From the NCBI GenBank assembly GCA_965214125.1, contig CBDCBA010000031.1, forward strand, positions 186,001 through 250,000: a stretch of 64,000 bases of DNA, read 5' to 3'. This document shows positions 25,135 through 33,266 of this stretch, piece by piece (position 1 is the stretch's first letter; each line of letters begins with the position of its first letter). The position numbers were made by a program, and so were the translations under genes. The notes beneath the pieces were generated by a model. That model saw only the letters and a program-made list of their open reading frames with translations. It searched no databases and was not told the DNA's origin. The stretch comes from CBDCBA01 sp965214125 (GTDB lineage: Bacteria; Planctomycetota; Phycisphaerae; Tepidisphaerales; Tepidisphaeraceae).

Positions 25135-26898
25135 TTACACCGTCGGCCGGTAGTGGCCGCTCACCTCGTGCAACCGCTCGGTGATCTGCCCGAGCGTGCA
25201 GACCTCCACCGTATTGAGCAGCTCTGCGAAGACGTTGCCGCCCTCCTCGACGACCTTTTCTAGCCGGTCGAGCGCCGGGCCGGCCTCGGTCTGGTGCTCG
25301 CGCTTAAAGGCGCGGACCCGCTCGATTTGCCGTTGCTGCTTCTCGGGCGGCGTGCGCGCCATTTCCATCTCGGCGTCGTCGCCGGCCTGCTCGTCGGCGT
25401 AGCGGTTGAGGGCGATGATCGGCCGGGTGCCGTCGTAAATCTGCGTCTCCAGCCGGTGCGCCGCCGCCTGAATCTGGCTGCGTTGGTAGCGTTGCTCGCA
25501 CGCCTCGATCACGCCGCCGAGGCGATCGATTTCACGAAACTCGGCGAGTATCGCGGCTTCTACGGCCTTCTCCACCGCCCGCATGCCGGGGCCGCCGGGG
25601 ACGGTGTTCATCATGTGGCGGAACAAACCGCTTTCTTCGAGTAAAATCGACTGCGCGTGGGCGGCGAGGCGGACGTACTCCTCGCCGGGCGTGGTGAACG
25701 GCTCGTCGGCGGAGTTGCTGTGAACGCTGTTCGTCGCGTTCGCGCAGGCCATCAGGATTTCGACGGCCGTGCGCGTCAGGTTGTTCTTGAACTCGGCGGC
25801 GATGAGGCTTCGCCCGCTCGTCTGCGTGTGCAGCTTGAACCGCTGCCCGCGCTCGCTCGCCTTGAAGACGTCGCGCATGCCGATCGCCCAGAGCTTTCGG
25901 CAGACGCGGGCGAGCGCCCAGTATTCAACCTCCAAACCGCAGTCGAGGAAGAAGCTCAATCGCGGGGCGAACTGCTCGATCTGCATGCCGCGACCGGCGA
26001 ACAGCTCGACGTAGGCGAAGCCGTTGCTGAGCGTGTAGGCCGCCTGCTGAACGGGCGTCGCGCCGGCCTCGGCGATGTGGTAGCCGCTGATGCTGATCGG
26101 GTAGAACCGCGGCATGTTCGCCGTCGTGAACTCCGCCATGTCGGCGAGAAAACGAAGTGATGCGTCAACGGGGAACAAGCATTCGTTCTGCGCCTGCACC
26201 TCTTTGAGCACGTCCGCCTGAATCGTTCCTCGTAGCTTGCCAACGACATCATTCCCAAACCGCCGCTTGGCCGCGGCGACGTACATGGCGAGGATCGTCG
26301 GCGCGGGGCCGTTGATCGTCATGCTGACCGACACGTCCTGGTCGAGGTCGAAGCCGTCGTAGAGCCTCACCATGTCGTCGACGGTGTCGACGGCCACGCC
26401 GCCCTCGCCGACCTTGCCGGCCACGCCGTCGTGGTCGCTGTCGACGCCGTACAAGGTCGGCCCGTCGAAGGCGGTCGACAGCCGGGCCGACCGCTGGTGC
26501 TTCGTCAGGTACTTGAAGCGGTCGTTTGTGTCCTCGGCGAGCCCGAGGCCGGCGAAGAGGCGGGTCGGCTCCTCGACCTTCTTATGACCGTTTCTGCTCG
26601 TATCCGGCTCGAGGTACATCTCCCGGTACGCGCTGCTGACGAATGGGAATTCGCCGGGCAGTCCTTCCTCGCCGAGGAAGCGGGCGACGCTGCCGGGCTC
26701 ATCGAGGAACGGCAGCGCGATGCGCGGCAGTTCCACGCCCGTGGGCGTCGTGACGCTGCCGATTTGCGCGGTCGCCTGCTTCCACTTCTCCATAACCTCC
26801 CGCCCGGCGTCGGCGTCGCTACGCACGCGCTCGACCTCGGTTTCGACGGAGGCGTTGTACCCGTCCACGGCGTCGGCGATGTTCTTCAGCAGGGGCAT
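25135..26898 (-). CDS. Catalytic subunit of an IcmF-type acyl-CoA mutase (split form)
   Basis: A 587-residue B12-dependent mutase domain. It resembles the C-terminal part of IcmF, the isobutyryl-CoA mutase fused to its G-protein chaperone: RLFAGLGLAEDTNDRFKYL, RLSTAFDGPTLYGVDSD, VSVSMTINGPAPTILA, GTIQADVLKEVQAQNEC and ISGYHIAEAGATP. The two residues that set substrate choice are Phe115 (in RLFAG) and Gln237 (in VQAQN), as in isobutyryl-CoA mutases; methylmalonyl-CoA mutases have Tyr and Arg. It therefore probably interconverts isobutyryl-CoA and n-butyryl-CoA. It lacks the B12-binding domain, which the upstream gene supplies. The two are separated by 87 bases holding a family G repeat. Confidence 0.85.
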   Translation of the reverse strand: MPLLKNIADAVDGYNASVETEVERVRSDADAGREVMEKWKQATAQIGSVTTPTGVELPRIALPFLDEPGSVARFLGEEGLPGEFPFVSSAYREMYLEPDTSRNGHKKVEEPTRLFAGLGLAEDTNDRFKYLTKHQRSARLSTAFDGPTLYGVDSDHDGVAGKVGEGGVAVDTVDDMVRLYDGFDLDQDVSVSMTINGPAPTILAMYVAAAKRRFGNDVVGKLRGTIQADVLKEVQAQNECLFPVDASLRFLADMAEFTTANMPRFYPISISGYHIAEAGATPVQQAAYTLSNGFAYVELFAGRGMQIEQFAPRLSFFLDCGLEVEYWALARVCRKLWAIGMRDVFKASERGQRFKLHTQTSGRSLIAAEFKNNLTRTAVEILMACANATNSVHSNSADEPFTTPGEEYVRLAAHAQSILLEESGLFRHMMNTVPGGPGMRAVEKAVEAAILAEFREIDRLGGVIEACEQRYQRSQIQAAAHRLETQIYDGTRPIIALNRYADEQAGDDAEMEMARTPPEKQQRQIERVRAFKREHQTEAGPALDRLEKVVEEGGNVFAELLNTVEVCTLGQITERLHEVSGHYRPTV

Positions 26899-26925
26899 GA
26901 CAGGTTTCCGATCTTCATCGTCCGA

Positions 26926-26998
26926 AGCCGCGACCTAACAGGTCGCAGGTCCGGGACGACAACTAAGCACCCGACCTGCGACCTGTTAGGTCGCGGCT
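26926..26998. repeat. Family G variant inverted pair at the IcmF split
   Basis: Perfect 25-base arms at 26926-26950 and 26974-26998, each containing the small palindrome CGACCTAACAGGTCG. It supplies the TAA stop (complement of 26986-26988) and last residues of the B12/G-protein gene and separates it from the mutase gene. Confidence 0.9.
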
Positions 26999-28347
26999 AC
27001 AGGGGCATTCTTCGGGCTCATCAGGTGTTCGAACAACGCATCAACTCCTCCATCGCGGTGGCGCTTGGCGCAGGTGGTGAAGACCTGTTGCTCGTTCCGT
27101 CCCATTCGCAAGCGGGCGTCGAGCTCGTTTTTCGCTGTGGTCGCGCCGGCGCGGTCGTTCTTGTTCACGACGACCGTGTCGGCCGCGTCGAGCATGGCAA
27201 TCTTCTGGAGCTGCAACCGGCTGCCGTACTCGGGCGACATGACAAACACTTTATGATCGATGTCGTCCGTAAACGGAATCGCCTCCTGCCCGGTGCCGAC
27301 GGTCTCGACGATGATGAGCTCGACGTCCGGGATGCTCTTGAGCACCTTCAGCATGTCGGTCGTCTGCGGCCCGAGGCCGCCGGCCTGGCCGCGGGTGGCG
27401 AGGCTGCGCATGTAGACGCGGTCGTGCTGCGAGTGGATCATCGTCGCCCGGTCGCCGAGCAGCGCGCCGTTGCCAATAATTGACGGGTCGTGACTCAGGA
27501 TCGCAACGCGCCCCCCACCCCCTTCCTTCTTCTTGAGGAAGCGCAGCACGAGCTCGTCGATAAGCGTCGTCTTCCCCGCTCCGCCAGGGCCGGTGAAGCC
27601 GACGACGGGGACATCGCGTGGCTCGCCAGCCGGTTCGTCCGCGTCGAGCCGGCGGGAGATCTCCGCGTCGATTCGGAAGGAATCGTGCGAACTTGCGCCA
27701 GCAACTTGCTCGTTCCCGCCGGCAACCTGCAAATTGCCGCCGTCATTTAGCGCGCCACTCCCGCCATCTTGCAAGTTGTCGCCAGCATCTAGCGCGCTGC
27801 CGCCAGCAACTTGCAAATTTCCGCCGGCACTTAGCGCGTCCCCGCCGGCAACTTGCACGTTGTCGCCAGTAACTTGCAAGTTCTCGGCGCCATCGTGCAA
27901 GTTGCTCGACGCCCGCGACGACCGATATCCCTCAGACGACGCGTTCGCCAGCCCATAACGCTCGGCCAGCCAGTCCATCATGGCATCGAGCGGCGTGCCG
28001 GCCGGGAAGATGCGGTCGACGCCGCGGGCGGCCATCTCGCGCTCGTCGTCCTTCGTGATCGTCCCCCCGCCGCCGCCGACGACGCCGATGCCGTACGGCT
28101 TGAGGGCCTCGGCGACCTGGCCGAAGAATTCGACGTGGCCGCCGTTGTAGCTGCTCAGGCCGACGGCCTGCACGCCCTCCTGAATCGCGGCCCGCACGAC
28201 ATCCCGCACCGGCCGGTGATAGCCGAGGTAGACGACCTCGTGCCCGCGGCGGACGAGCTCGAGGTTGATCGTGTTGATCGCCGAGTCGTGCCCGTCGCAG
28301 ACGGGAACGGCGGTGAGCAGGCGAAGCTTTTGCGTGGGGTCGCTCAT
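26986..28347 (-). CDS. B12-binding and MeaB-like GTPase subunit of a split IcmF-type mutase
   Basis: A 453-residue protein with the first two modules of IcmF. Residues 1-135 are a cobalamin-binding domain (VCDGHDSAINTINLELVRRGHEV, with the His that ligates cobalt, and YNGGHVEFF). Residues 149-218 are ten degenerate 7-residue repeats (NLQVAGG type). Residues about 240-453 are a SIMIBI-class GTPase: GFTGPGGAGKTTL, DRVYMRSLATRG, VETVGTGQ and VVVNKND. The GTPase gates cofactor loading and protects the mutase. In fused IcmF the linker between B12 and G domains has no such repeats, so they look like a local expansion. The stop codon lies in a family G repeat just before the mutase gene. Confidence 0.87.
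   Translation of the reverse strand: MSDPTQKLRLLTAVPVCDGHDSAINTINLELVRRGHEVVYLGYHRPVRDVVRAAIQEGVQAVGLSSYNGGHVEFFGQVAEALKPYGIGVVGGGGGTITKDDEREMAARGVDRIFPAGTPLDAMMDWLAERYGLANASSEGYRSSRASSNLHDGAENLQVTGDNVQVAGGDALSAGGNLQVAGGSALDAGDNLQDGGSGALNDGGNLQVAGGNEQVAGASSHDSFRIDAEISRRLDADEPAGEPRDVPVVGFTGPGGAGKTTLIDELVLRFLKKKEGGGGRVAILSHDPSIIGNGALLGDRATMIHSQHDRVYMRSLATRGQAGGLGPQTTDMLKVLKSIPDVELIIVETVGTGQEAIPFTDDIDHKVFVMSPEYGSRLQLQKIAMLDAADTVVVNKNDRAGATTAKNELDARLRMGRNEQQVFTTCAKRHRDGGVDALFEHLMSPKNAPVAAT
27694..27903 (-). repeat. Ten tandem 21-bp units translated as heptads
   Basis: Ten in-frame units of seven codons, consensus NLQVAGG with variants DALSAGG and NLQDGGS, with no remainder. Many copies include the DNA palindrome AACTTGCAAGTT or a one-base variant. 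The array exactly spans the linker between the B12 and GTPase domains. Confidence 0.9.
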
Positions 28348-28353
28348 AAAGAA

Positions 28354-28433
28354 TCACCACGGAGACACTGAGACACGGAGGAAGAAAAAAGCTCATCTCT
28401 CTGCTGCTCAGTGTCTCCGTGCCTCCGTGGTGA
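28354..28433. repeat. Family A inverted repeat between genes
   Basis: Arms 28354-28380 and 28407-28433 pair at 24 of 27 positions. It fills the gap between the thiolase and the B12/GTPase gene. It is the same family as the element inside the CrtI-like gene at 1657-1750. Confidence 0.9.
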
Positions 28434-28441
28434 ATTGAAAG

Positions 28442-29668
28442 TCAGATGCTCCAAAGGGCGCAGACGCTCGTGGTGAAGCTCCCGCCCATGTTGAACGTGA
28501 GGTACTTCTTCGCTCCATCGATCTGCCGTTCGCCGGCGTCGCCGTTGAGTTGAGTGAACATCTCGCAAAGCTGGCGGACGCCGGTCGCGCCGACGGGGTG
28601 GCCGTCGCCCATCAGGCCGCCGCCGGGGTTGACGGGGAAGTGCTTGCCCGCCCCACCGCCGCCGCACTGCTTGAGCATCGTGTCGCCGCGCTCGGCGAGG
28701 TCTTTGCCCTCGCCGGGCTCACACAGACCCATCAGTTCGTAGGCGACGATCTCGCTGATGCTGAAGCAGTCGTGCACGTCCGCCCCACCACACCCGTGCA
28801 GATCGCTCGGCGTCATTCCCGCCTGATCGAACGCCTGCTTGCACGCACTCTTCGCGACGCTGAACGTTGGAGCGTCCTTCTGGCGGAGCGGGAGGTGATC
28901 GGTTTTATGACCAAGTCCGAGCAGCCGGGGCGCGTTGTGACTGAACTTGCTCATAAAGCTCCCACTGCACAGCACGACCGCGGCCGCGCCGTCGGTGATT
29001 TGCGAGCAGTCGCTCGCCTTGATGAGGGGCTTGGCGATCATCGGGTTGCTCTCGCTGACGGTGCAGGCGGCGTCGCGTTCGAGAGCCTTCGTCCGCATCT
29101 GCGCCAGCGGGTTGAGCTTGGCGTGCTGGCGGTTCTTGTAGGCGATGGAACTGATCTGGTCACTCGTTAAGCCGTGCGTGTCGTTGTAGAGCTCGGCGAT
29201 CTTGCCGAAGAGGGACGGGAACATGTAGTCGCCGTACATCGGGCGCTCCTCCCCGTAATCGCCCGCGCCGGCGAGGACGTCGCCCACCTCGCTCGGCGGC
29301 ATCGTCTTCTGCTGCTCGGCCCCCACCACCAGCACCACGTCGGCCAAGCCGCCCATCACCTGCTGCGCACCGGCGACGAAGGCAACGGCACCACTCGCGC
29401 AGGCGGCCTCGGTGTGGTAGGTCGGGATGCCGCGCATCGACTCATCGACATCGGTGATGAACGAACCGAGGTGCAACTGCTTCGTAAACCGCCCGGCCGC
29501 GAAGTTGCCGACGACGCCGGACTTCACGTCGCTTGGCTGGATCCCCGCGGAATCAATCGCGCCGCGGCCGGCCTCGACGATCAGGTCGCGCAGGCCCTTC
29601 TCTTCCTTGCGAAGGTTGCGGGCGAAGTCGGTGCGGTACGCCCCGAGGACGTGGACGGATTCAGGCAT
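28442..29668 (-). CDS. Thiolase family protein (SCP-x/acetyl-CoA acyltransferase type)
   Basis: A 408-residue thiolase that cleaves or condenses acyl-CoA. The nucleophilic Cys is in EAACASGAVAF, the distal motif is GDGHPVGATG with its His, and DCSQITDGAAAVVL and ADVHDCFSISE are typical of the SCP-x/lipid-transfer-like thiolase group, which often acts on branched or methyl-bearing acyl-CoAs and releases propionyl-CoA. It is first in a minus-strand series leading to the mutase and prp genes, which fits. ATG 29668 is preceded by GGAG. It diverges from the SDR gene across a family J repeat. Confidence 0.88.
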   Translation of the reverse strand: MPESVHVLGAYRTDFARNLRKEEKGLRDLIVEAGRGAIDSAGIQPSDVKSGVVGNFAAGRFTKQLHLGSFITDVDESMRGIPTYHTEAACASGAVAFVAGAQQVMGGLADVVLVVGAEQQKTMPPSEVGDVLAGAGDYGEERPMYGDYMFPSLFGKIAELYNDTHGLTSDQISSIAYKNRQHAKLNPLAQMRTKALERDAACTVSESNPMIAKPLIKASDCSQITDGAAAVVLCSGSFMSKFSHNAPRLLGLGHKTDHLPLRQKDAPTFSVAKSACKQAFDQAGMTPSDLHGCGGADVHDCFSISEIVAYELMGLCEPGEGKDLAERGDTMLKQCGGGGAGKHFPVNPGGGLMGDGHPVGATGVRQLCEMFTQLNGDAGERQIDGAKKYLTFNMGGSFTTSVCALWSI

Positions 29669-29686
29669 GGTGGACTCCGGTTCCGG

Positions 29687-29762
29687 CCCGTAGCAGCGGC
29701 TTCCAGCCGCTGCCCGAGCGCGTGGGACGGTTTGGGCAGCGGCTGGAAGCCGCTGCTACGGG
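29687..29762. repeat. Family J inverted repeat (TAGCAGCGGCTTCC type)
   Basis: Perfect 29-base arms at 29687-29715 and 29734-29762 around an 18-base loop. Each arm is itself nearly palindromic. It fills most of the divergent gap between the thiolase and SDR genes. Confidence 0.93.
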
Positions 29763-29765
29763 CGT

Positions 29766-29771
29766 TAGGCT
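29766..29771 (+). promoter_or_regulatory. TAGGCT box, candidate -10 of a leaderless mRNA
   Basis: TAGGCT ends six bases before the SDR ATG at 29778, immediately after the family J palindrome; no Shine-Dalgarno sequence. The identical hexamer is the -10 of the fadJ-like promoter at 32563. Confidence 0.45.
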
Positions 29772-29777
29772 GGCGGC

Positions 29778-30479
29778 ATGAACGAACTCGACTTCAACGG
29801 CAAAACCGCCCTCGTCACCGGCGCCGCGCGCGGCATCGGCAAGGGCATTGCGGACGCCCTGCGCGACCGCGGCGCGACGGTTCTCGTGAACGACCTCAAG
29901 AACGGCGACTTGCCGTGCGACGTCGGCGACCCCGACGCCGTCGCGAAGATGGCGGAAACGGTCAAAGCCGACCACGGCGGCCTCGATTTGCTCGTCAACA
30001 ACGCCGGACTTTTGCGCGACAAGTCGATGAAGAAGATGAGCGCCGACGACTGGAACGCCGTCATCCGCGTCAACCTCACCGGGACGTTCAACGTGATGCA
30101 GGCCTTCGGGCCGCTGATGAAGAACCCCGGCCGCGTCGTGAACATGGCCAGCGTCGCCGGCACGCTCGGGTTCTTCGGCCAGGCCAACTACGCCGCGAGC
30201 AAGGCGGGCATCGTCGCGCTGACCAAGGTCGCCAGCAAGGAACTCGCCCGCGGCGGGGTGACGGTCAACGCCGTCGCGCCCGGTTTCGTCCACACCGACA
30301 TGACCAAGGCCATGCCGGACGAGGTCGTGGAGACATTTAACAAGCAGATCCCGCTCGGCCGATGGGCGCAGGTGGAGGACATCGTCGGCCCAGTGCTGTT
30401 CCTGCTGAGCGACGCCGCGAAGTACGTCACCGGGCAGGTGCTGCACGTGAACGGCGGGTTCTACACGGGGACGGCGTAA
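29778..30479 (+). CDS. FabG-like short-chain dehydrogenase (3-oxoacyl reductase type)
   Basis: A 233-residue SDR enzyme. It has the cofactor motif TGAARGIGKGIA, NNAG (residues about 74-77), the catalytic Ser in NMASVAGTLG, Tyr and Lys in YAASKAG, and FVHTDM after PG. This is the FabG/PhaB group that interconverts 3-oxoacyl and 3-hydroxyacyl thioesters with NAD(P)H. Set among beta-oxidation genes rather than fab genes, it more likely serves acyl-CoA turnover than synthesis. A closely matching reading is (3R)-3-hydroxyacyl-CoA dehydrogenase. It converges on the FadJ-like gene with a five-base gap. Confidence 0.85.
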   Translation: MNELDFNGKTALVTGAARGIGKGIADALRDRGATVLVNDLKNGDLPCDVGDPDAVAKMAETVKADHGGLDLLVNNAGLLRDKSMKKMSADDWNAVIRVNLTGTFNVMQAFGPLMKNPGRVVNMASVAGTLGFFGQANYAASKAGIVALTKVASKELARGGVTVNAVAPGFVHTDMTKAMPDEVVETFNKQIPLGRWAQVEDIVGPVLFLLSDAAKYVTGQVLHVNGGFYTGTA

Positions 30480-30484
30480 ACAAC

Positions 30485-32539
30485 TCACGCGGCCCCCTTG
30501 GCGTAGGAGGCGAGCGGTTTGTCCTCGTCGACGGCGCGTTGCAGCAGCGCCGCGGGCTCGAAGCGTTCACCGTCGTGCTCGGCGAGCATCTCCAGGCGAC
30601 GCACGATCTCGCACGCCCCCTCGTCATCCGCGTATCGGGCCACCCCGCCGCGCCACCCGGCGATGCCGAGGCCGAGGATGCTCGCGAGGTCCAGGTTGTC
30701 GGCCGAGGCGACGATGCCCTCCTCCAGCACGCGGGCGGCCTCGTTCACCATCGGAAGGATCAGGCGATCCGTCAGGTCATCGGGGCGGTCGATTGTGACG
30801 GGTTCGAAGAGCGCAACGGTTTCCGCGTTCGGCGTCGGCGGCTTCGTGTTGAAGTCGTAGAAGCCGCCACCCGACTTGCGCCCAAGGCGGCCCTGATCGA
30901 CCGCTGTTCGCAACCCTGGCAATGGCGTCACGCGGTCGCCGCAGTGGGCGTGCATCGCCTCGAAGATGCCGAGCGTCACGTCGAGCCCGATCGTGTCCGT
31001 CAACATCAGCGGCCCCATCGGCATGCCCCACGCGACGGCGGCGGCGTCAATCGCCTCGATGCCGTGCCCGTCCGACAACGCCCGCATCGCTTCGCACAGG
31101 TAGGGCATCAGCACGCGATTGACGGCAAAGCCCGGCGCGTCACCGACGACGATCGGCGTCTTGCGACACCGCAGCGCGACGGCCACCGCGGTGGCGACGG
31201 CGGCATTACCTGACTGCTCACCGCGGATCACCTCCACCAGCGGCATTTTCGCGACCGGGTTGAAGAAGTGCAGGCCCACCGTGTCGGCCGGGCGGCCGCT
31301 CGCGTCGGCGGCGAGGGCGACACCAAGGCTGCTCGTGTTCGTCGCGAGGACGGCCCCGCTCTTGGCGTTCTGGCCGATGTCGCGGAAGATCGCGCGCTTC
31401 ACGTCCGGCGATTCGCTGGCGGCCTCGATGACCAGATCCGCCTCCGCCGCCGCAAGTTCCGCGGATTGGGCGGACACGTTGCGAAAGATGTCGTTGGCAA
31501 GGCTCTGCTTCAGCCGCCCCTTCTGGACATCGGCGTCGAGCGCGTCGCTGATCTTTGCGACCCCCTGCTCGGCGACGGCCGTGCTCGCGTCGGTAATGCT
31601 CACCTCGTATCCCGACGACAGCAGCGCGTACGCGATGCCGTTGCCCATCGTCCCGGCCCCGCCGACGACGGCCACGTGCGCCACGTCCCGCGGCTCACCG
31701 TTGGCAGCGGTCAGCGCCCGCTTCTTGGCCGCCTGCTTCATGGTGAAGAGGCGCAACAGATTTTGACCGGCGACCGTGTTGCGAAGGTCCACGAGCGCCT
31801 TGCGCTCCGCGTCGAACCCGGCCTGTTCGCCCTGCTCGACGCCGGCGCGGATCACCTCGACCGCCCGACGCGGCGCGGGCGGATTGGCGGGTAGATCGAG
31901 TGATATGGCAATGAGTGCTTCGCTCGAATGCCGCGGGATTTCGATCGTCAACGCAGTCGAAGCGGCGGCGCCGGCGTCCGTCGCGAGGGAATCGACGATC
32001 CCCTGCTCGCGCGCCTGCGCCGGCGTCACGTTGCGGCCGCCCGTGATGAGCGTGGCGGCCGCTTCGGCGCCGGCGAGCTTCGGCAGGCGGACAGTGCCGC
32101 CCCAGCCCGGAACGAGACCGAGCGTGGTTTCGGGCAAACCGATCGCCGGCTTGGACGACTCGACGGCGACGCGCGCCGAGCAGGCCATCGCCAGCTCCAG
32201 GCCACCGCCGAGGCAGGCGCCGTCGACGACGGCCACCGACGGAAACGGCAGGCGCTCGATGCGGGCGAAGAGGTCTTGACCGAACTTCAGGTAGGCGTCG
32301 AGGTCGGCATCCGACAACAATTGGAGCTCGAAGATATCGGCTCCGGCGATAAAGCTGCCGGGCTTGCCGCTGACCACGAGTAGGCGCGACGGTGCGTCCG
32401 ACTCTGCGGCGTCGACGGCGGCGGACAGGTCGCGCAGCACGCCTTGGCCGAGCACATTCACCGGCTTGCCCGGCACGTCGATCGTGAGCCGGCCGGTGTC
32501 ATCGGGCTGTCGCGCGTAAGTTGCGGCTGGACCGGCCAT
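30485..32539 (-). CDS. FadB/FadJ-like enoyl-CoA hydratase / 3-hydroxyacyl-CoA dehydrogenase
   Basis: A 684-residue two-function beta-oxidation enzyme. Residues 1-200 form the crotonase domain (FIAGADIFELQLL oxyanion loop, GACLGGGLELAMAC with catalytic Glu, LGLVPGWGGT). A linker leads to the NAD-binding domain (VAVVGGAGTMGNGIAYALL near residue 285), then FFNPVAKMPLVEVI, GDAPGFAVNR and the C-terminal 3-hydroxyacyl-CoA dehydrogenase domains with GRKSGGGFYDF. ATG 32539 is set by AGGAGG six bases upstream; a TTG eight codons earlier is in frame but has no such site. A sigma-70-like promoter lies just upstream, back to back with the XRE-cupin regulator. Confidence 0.92.
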   Translation of the reverse strand: MAGPAATYARQPDDTGRLTIDVPGKPVNVLGQGVLRDLSAAVDAAESDAPSRLLVVSGKPGSFIAGADIFELQLLSDADLDAYLKFGQDLFARIERLPFPSVAVVDGACLGGGLELAMACSARVAVESSKPAIGLPETTLGLVPGWGGTVRLPKLAGAEAAATLITGGRNVTPAQAREQGIVDSLATDAGAAASTALTIEIPRHSSEALIAISLDLPANPPAPRRAVEVIRAGVEQGEQAGFDAERKALVDLRNTVAGQNLLRLFTMKQAAKKRALTAANGEPRDVAHVAVVGGAGTMGNGIAYALLSSGYEVSITDASTAVAEQGVAKISDALDADVQKGRLKQSLANDIFRNVSAQSAELAAAEADLVIEAASESPDVKRAIFRDIGQNAKSGAVLATNTSSLGVALAADASGRPADTVGLHFFNPVAKMPLVEVIRGEQSGNAAVATAVAVALRCRKTPIVVGDAPGFAVNRVLMPYLCEAMRALSDGHGIEAIDAAAVAWGMPMGPLMLTDTIGLDVTLGIFEAMHAHCGDRVTPLPGLRTAVDQGRLGRKSGGGFYDFNTKPPTPNAETVALFEPVTIDRPDDLTDRLILPMVNEAARVLEEGIVASADNLDLASILGLGIAGWRGGVARYADDEGACEIVRRLEMLAEHDGERFEPAALLQRAVDEDKPLASYAKGAA

Positions 32540-32562
32540 GGGTGCCTCCTGGGGTGAGGCCA

Positions 32563-32591
32563 AGCCTACGCCGGCCGCGTTTCGCTTACAA
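32563..32591 (-). promoter_or_regulatory. Sigma-70-type promoter of the fadJ-like gene
   Basis: On the minus strand TTGTAA (complement of 32586-32591) and TAGGCT (complement of 32563-32568) are 17 bases apart. Transcription would start near 32556, giving a short leader that includes the AGGAGG site. Confidence 0.55.
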
Positions 32592-32604
32592 GATGCGTTT
32601 CCGC

Positions 32605-32610
32605 TATACT
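32605..32610 (+). promoter_or_regulatory. TATACT box, candidate -10 for the XRE-cupin gene
   Basis: TATACT, one base from consensus, ends nine bases before the ATG at 32620. The -35 position is poor. It lies within 15 bases of the divergent fadJ-like promoter, so one bound protein could affect both. Confidence 0.5.
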
Positions 32611-32619
32611 GGAACGCCG

Positions 32620-33258
32620 ATGTCGTCCCGCCTCCCGGACCATCCCGTGCGCGCCGCCCGCAACGGCCAGAAGAACGGCCGCAGGCCGACGATCTCCGAC
32701 CCGGACGACGTCGGCCAGATCCTCTGCGACCGTGTCCGCGAGCTGCGCCGCCAGCGGGGGTGGACGCTCGAGCAGCTCTCGGCCTCCTGCGGGGTCAGCC
32801 GGTCAATGCTCAGCCAGATCGAGCGCAACCAGGCCAACCCGACACTTGGCGTGGCCTTCCGCATCGCCGGGGCGTTCGGCCTGACGCTGGGCGACCTCGT
32901 CGACGCCCCCGACGCCACGCCGCGCATCGACGTGGTGCGGCGCAGCGATCGCACGTACCACTACAACAGCGGCGACCTTGTCAAGATTCGCACGCTGAGC
33001 CCGCCGCACATGGAGAAGGACGTCGAGTTCTACGAGCTCACGCTCAAGCCTGGCGGCGCACTTGTGAGTCAGCCGCACTTCGAGGGTGTGCGCGAGGTGC
33101 TGACGGTGGGAAAGGGAACCGTGCAGGTCACGTGCAGCACCGACCACGTCGTGCTGCACCACGGCGACAGCGCCCACTACGCGGCCGACGTGCCGCACGG
33201 CATCGAGAATCTCGGCCGCGGCGAGGCGGTGGTCGTGCTGGCGGAGCTCTATCGCTAA
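32620..33258 (+). CDS. XRE-family regulator with C-terminal cupin domain
   Basis: A 212-residue transcription factor. Residues about 34-90 form a helix-turn-helix of the XRE/Cro type (LRRQRGWTLEQLSASCGVSRSMLSQIERNQ, read in two parts around the turn). Residues about 125-212 form a cupin (PHFEGVREVLTVGKGTVQVT, HGDSAHYAADVPHGIEN), the usual sensor of small molecules in this group. Such regulators control amino acid, polyamine or fatty acid genes. Its divergent position with overlapping promoters suggests that it controls the fadJ-like gene and itself. ATG 32620 was chosen; ATG 32593 is an alternative but would lie upstream of the -10 box. Confidence 0.87.
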   Translation: MSSRLPDHPVRAARNGQKNGRRPTISDPDDVGQILCDRVRELRRQRGWTLEQLSASCGVSRSMLSQIERNQANPTLGVAFRIAGAFGLTLGDLVDAPDATPRIDVVRRSDRTYHYNSGDLVKIRTLSPPHMEKDVEFYELTLKPGGALVSQPHFEGVREVLTVGKGTVQVTCSTDHVVLHHGDSAHYAADVPHGIENLGRGEAVVVLAELYR

Positions 33259-33266
33259 CGTCCGCC

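Noticed and set aside
27694..27903. Possible CRISPR array
   Set aside because: The 21-bp units are contiguous with no unique spacers and are translated in frame; no cas genes are present.
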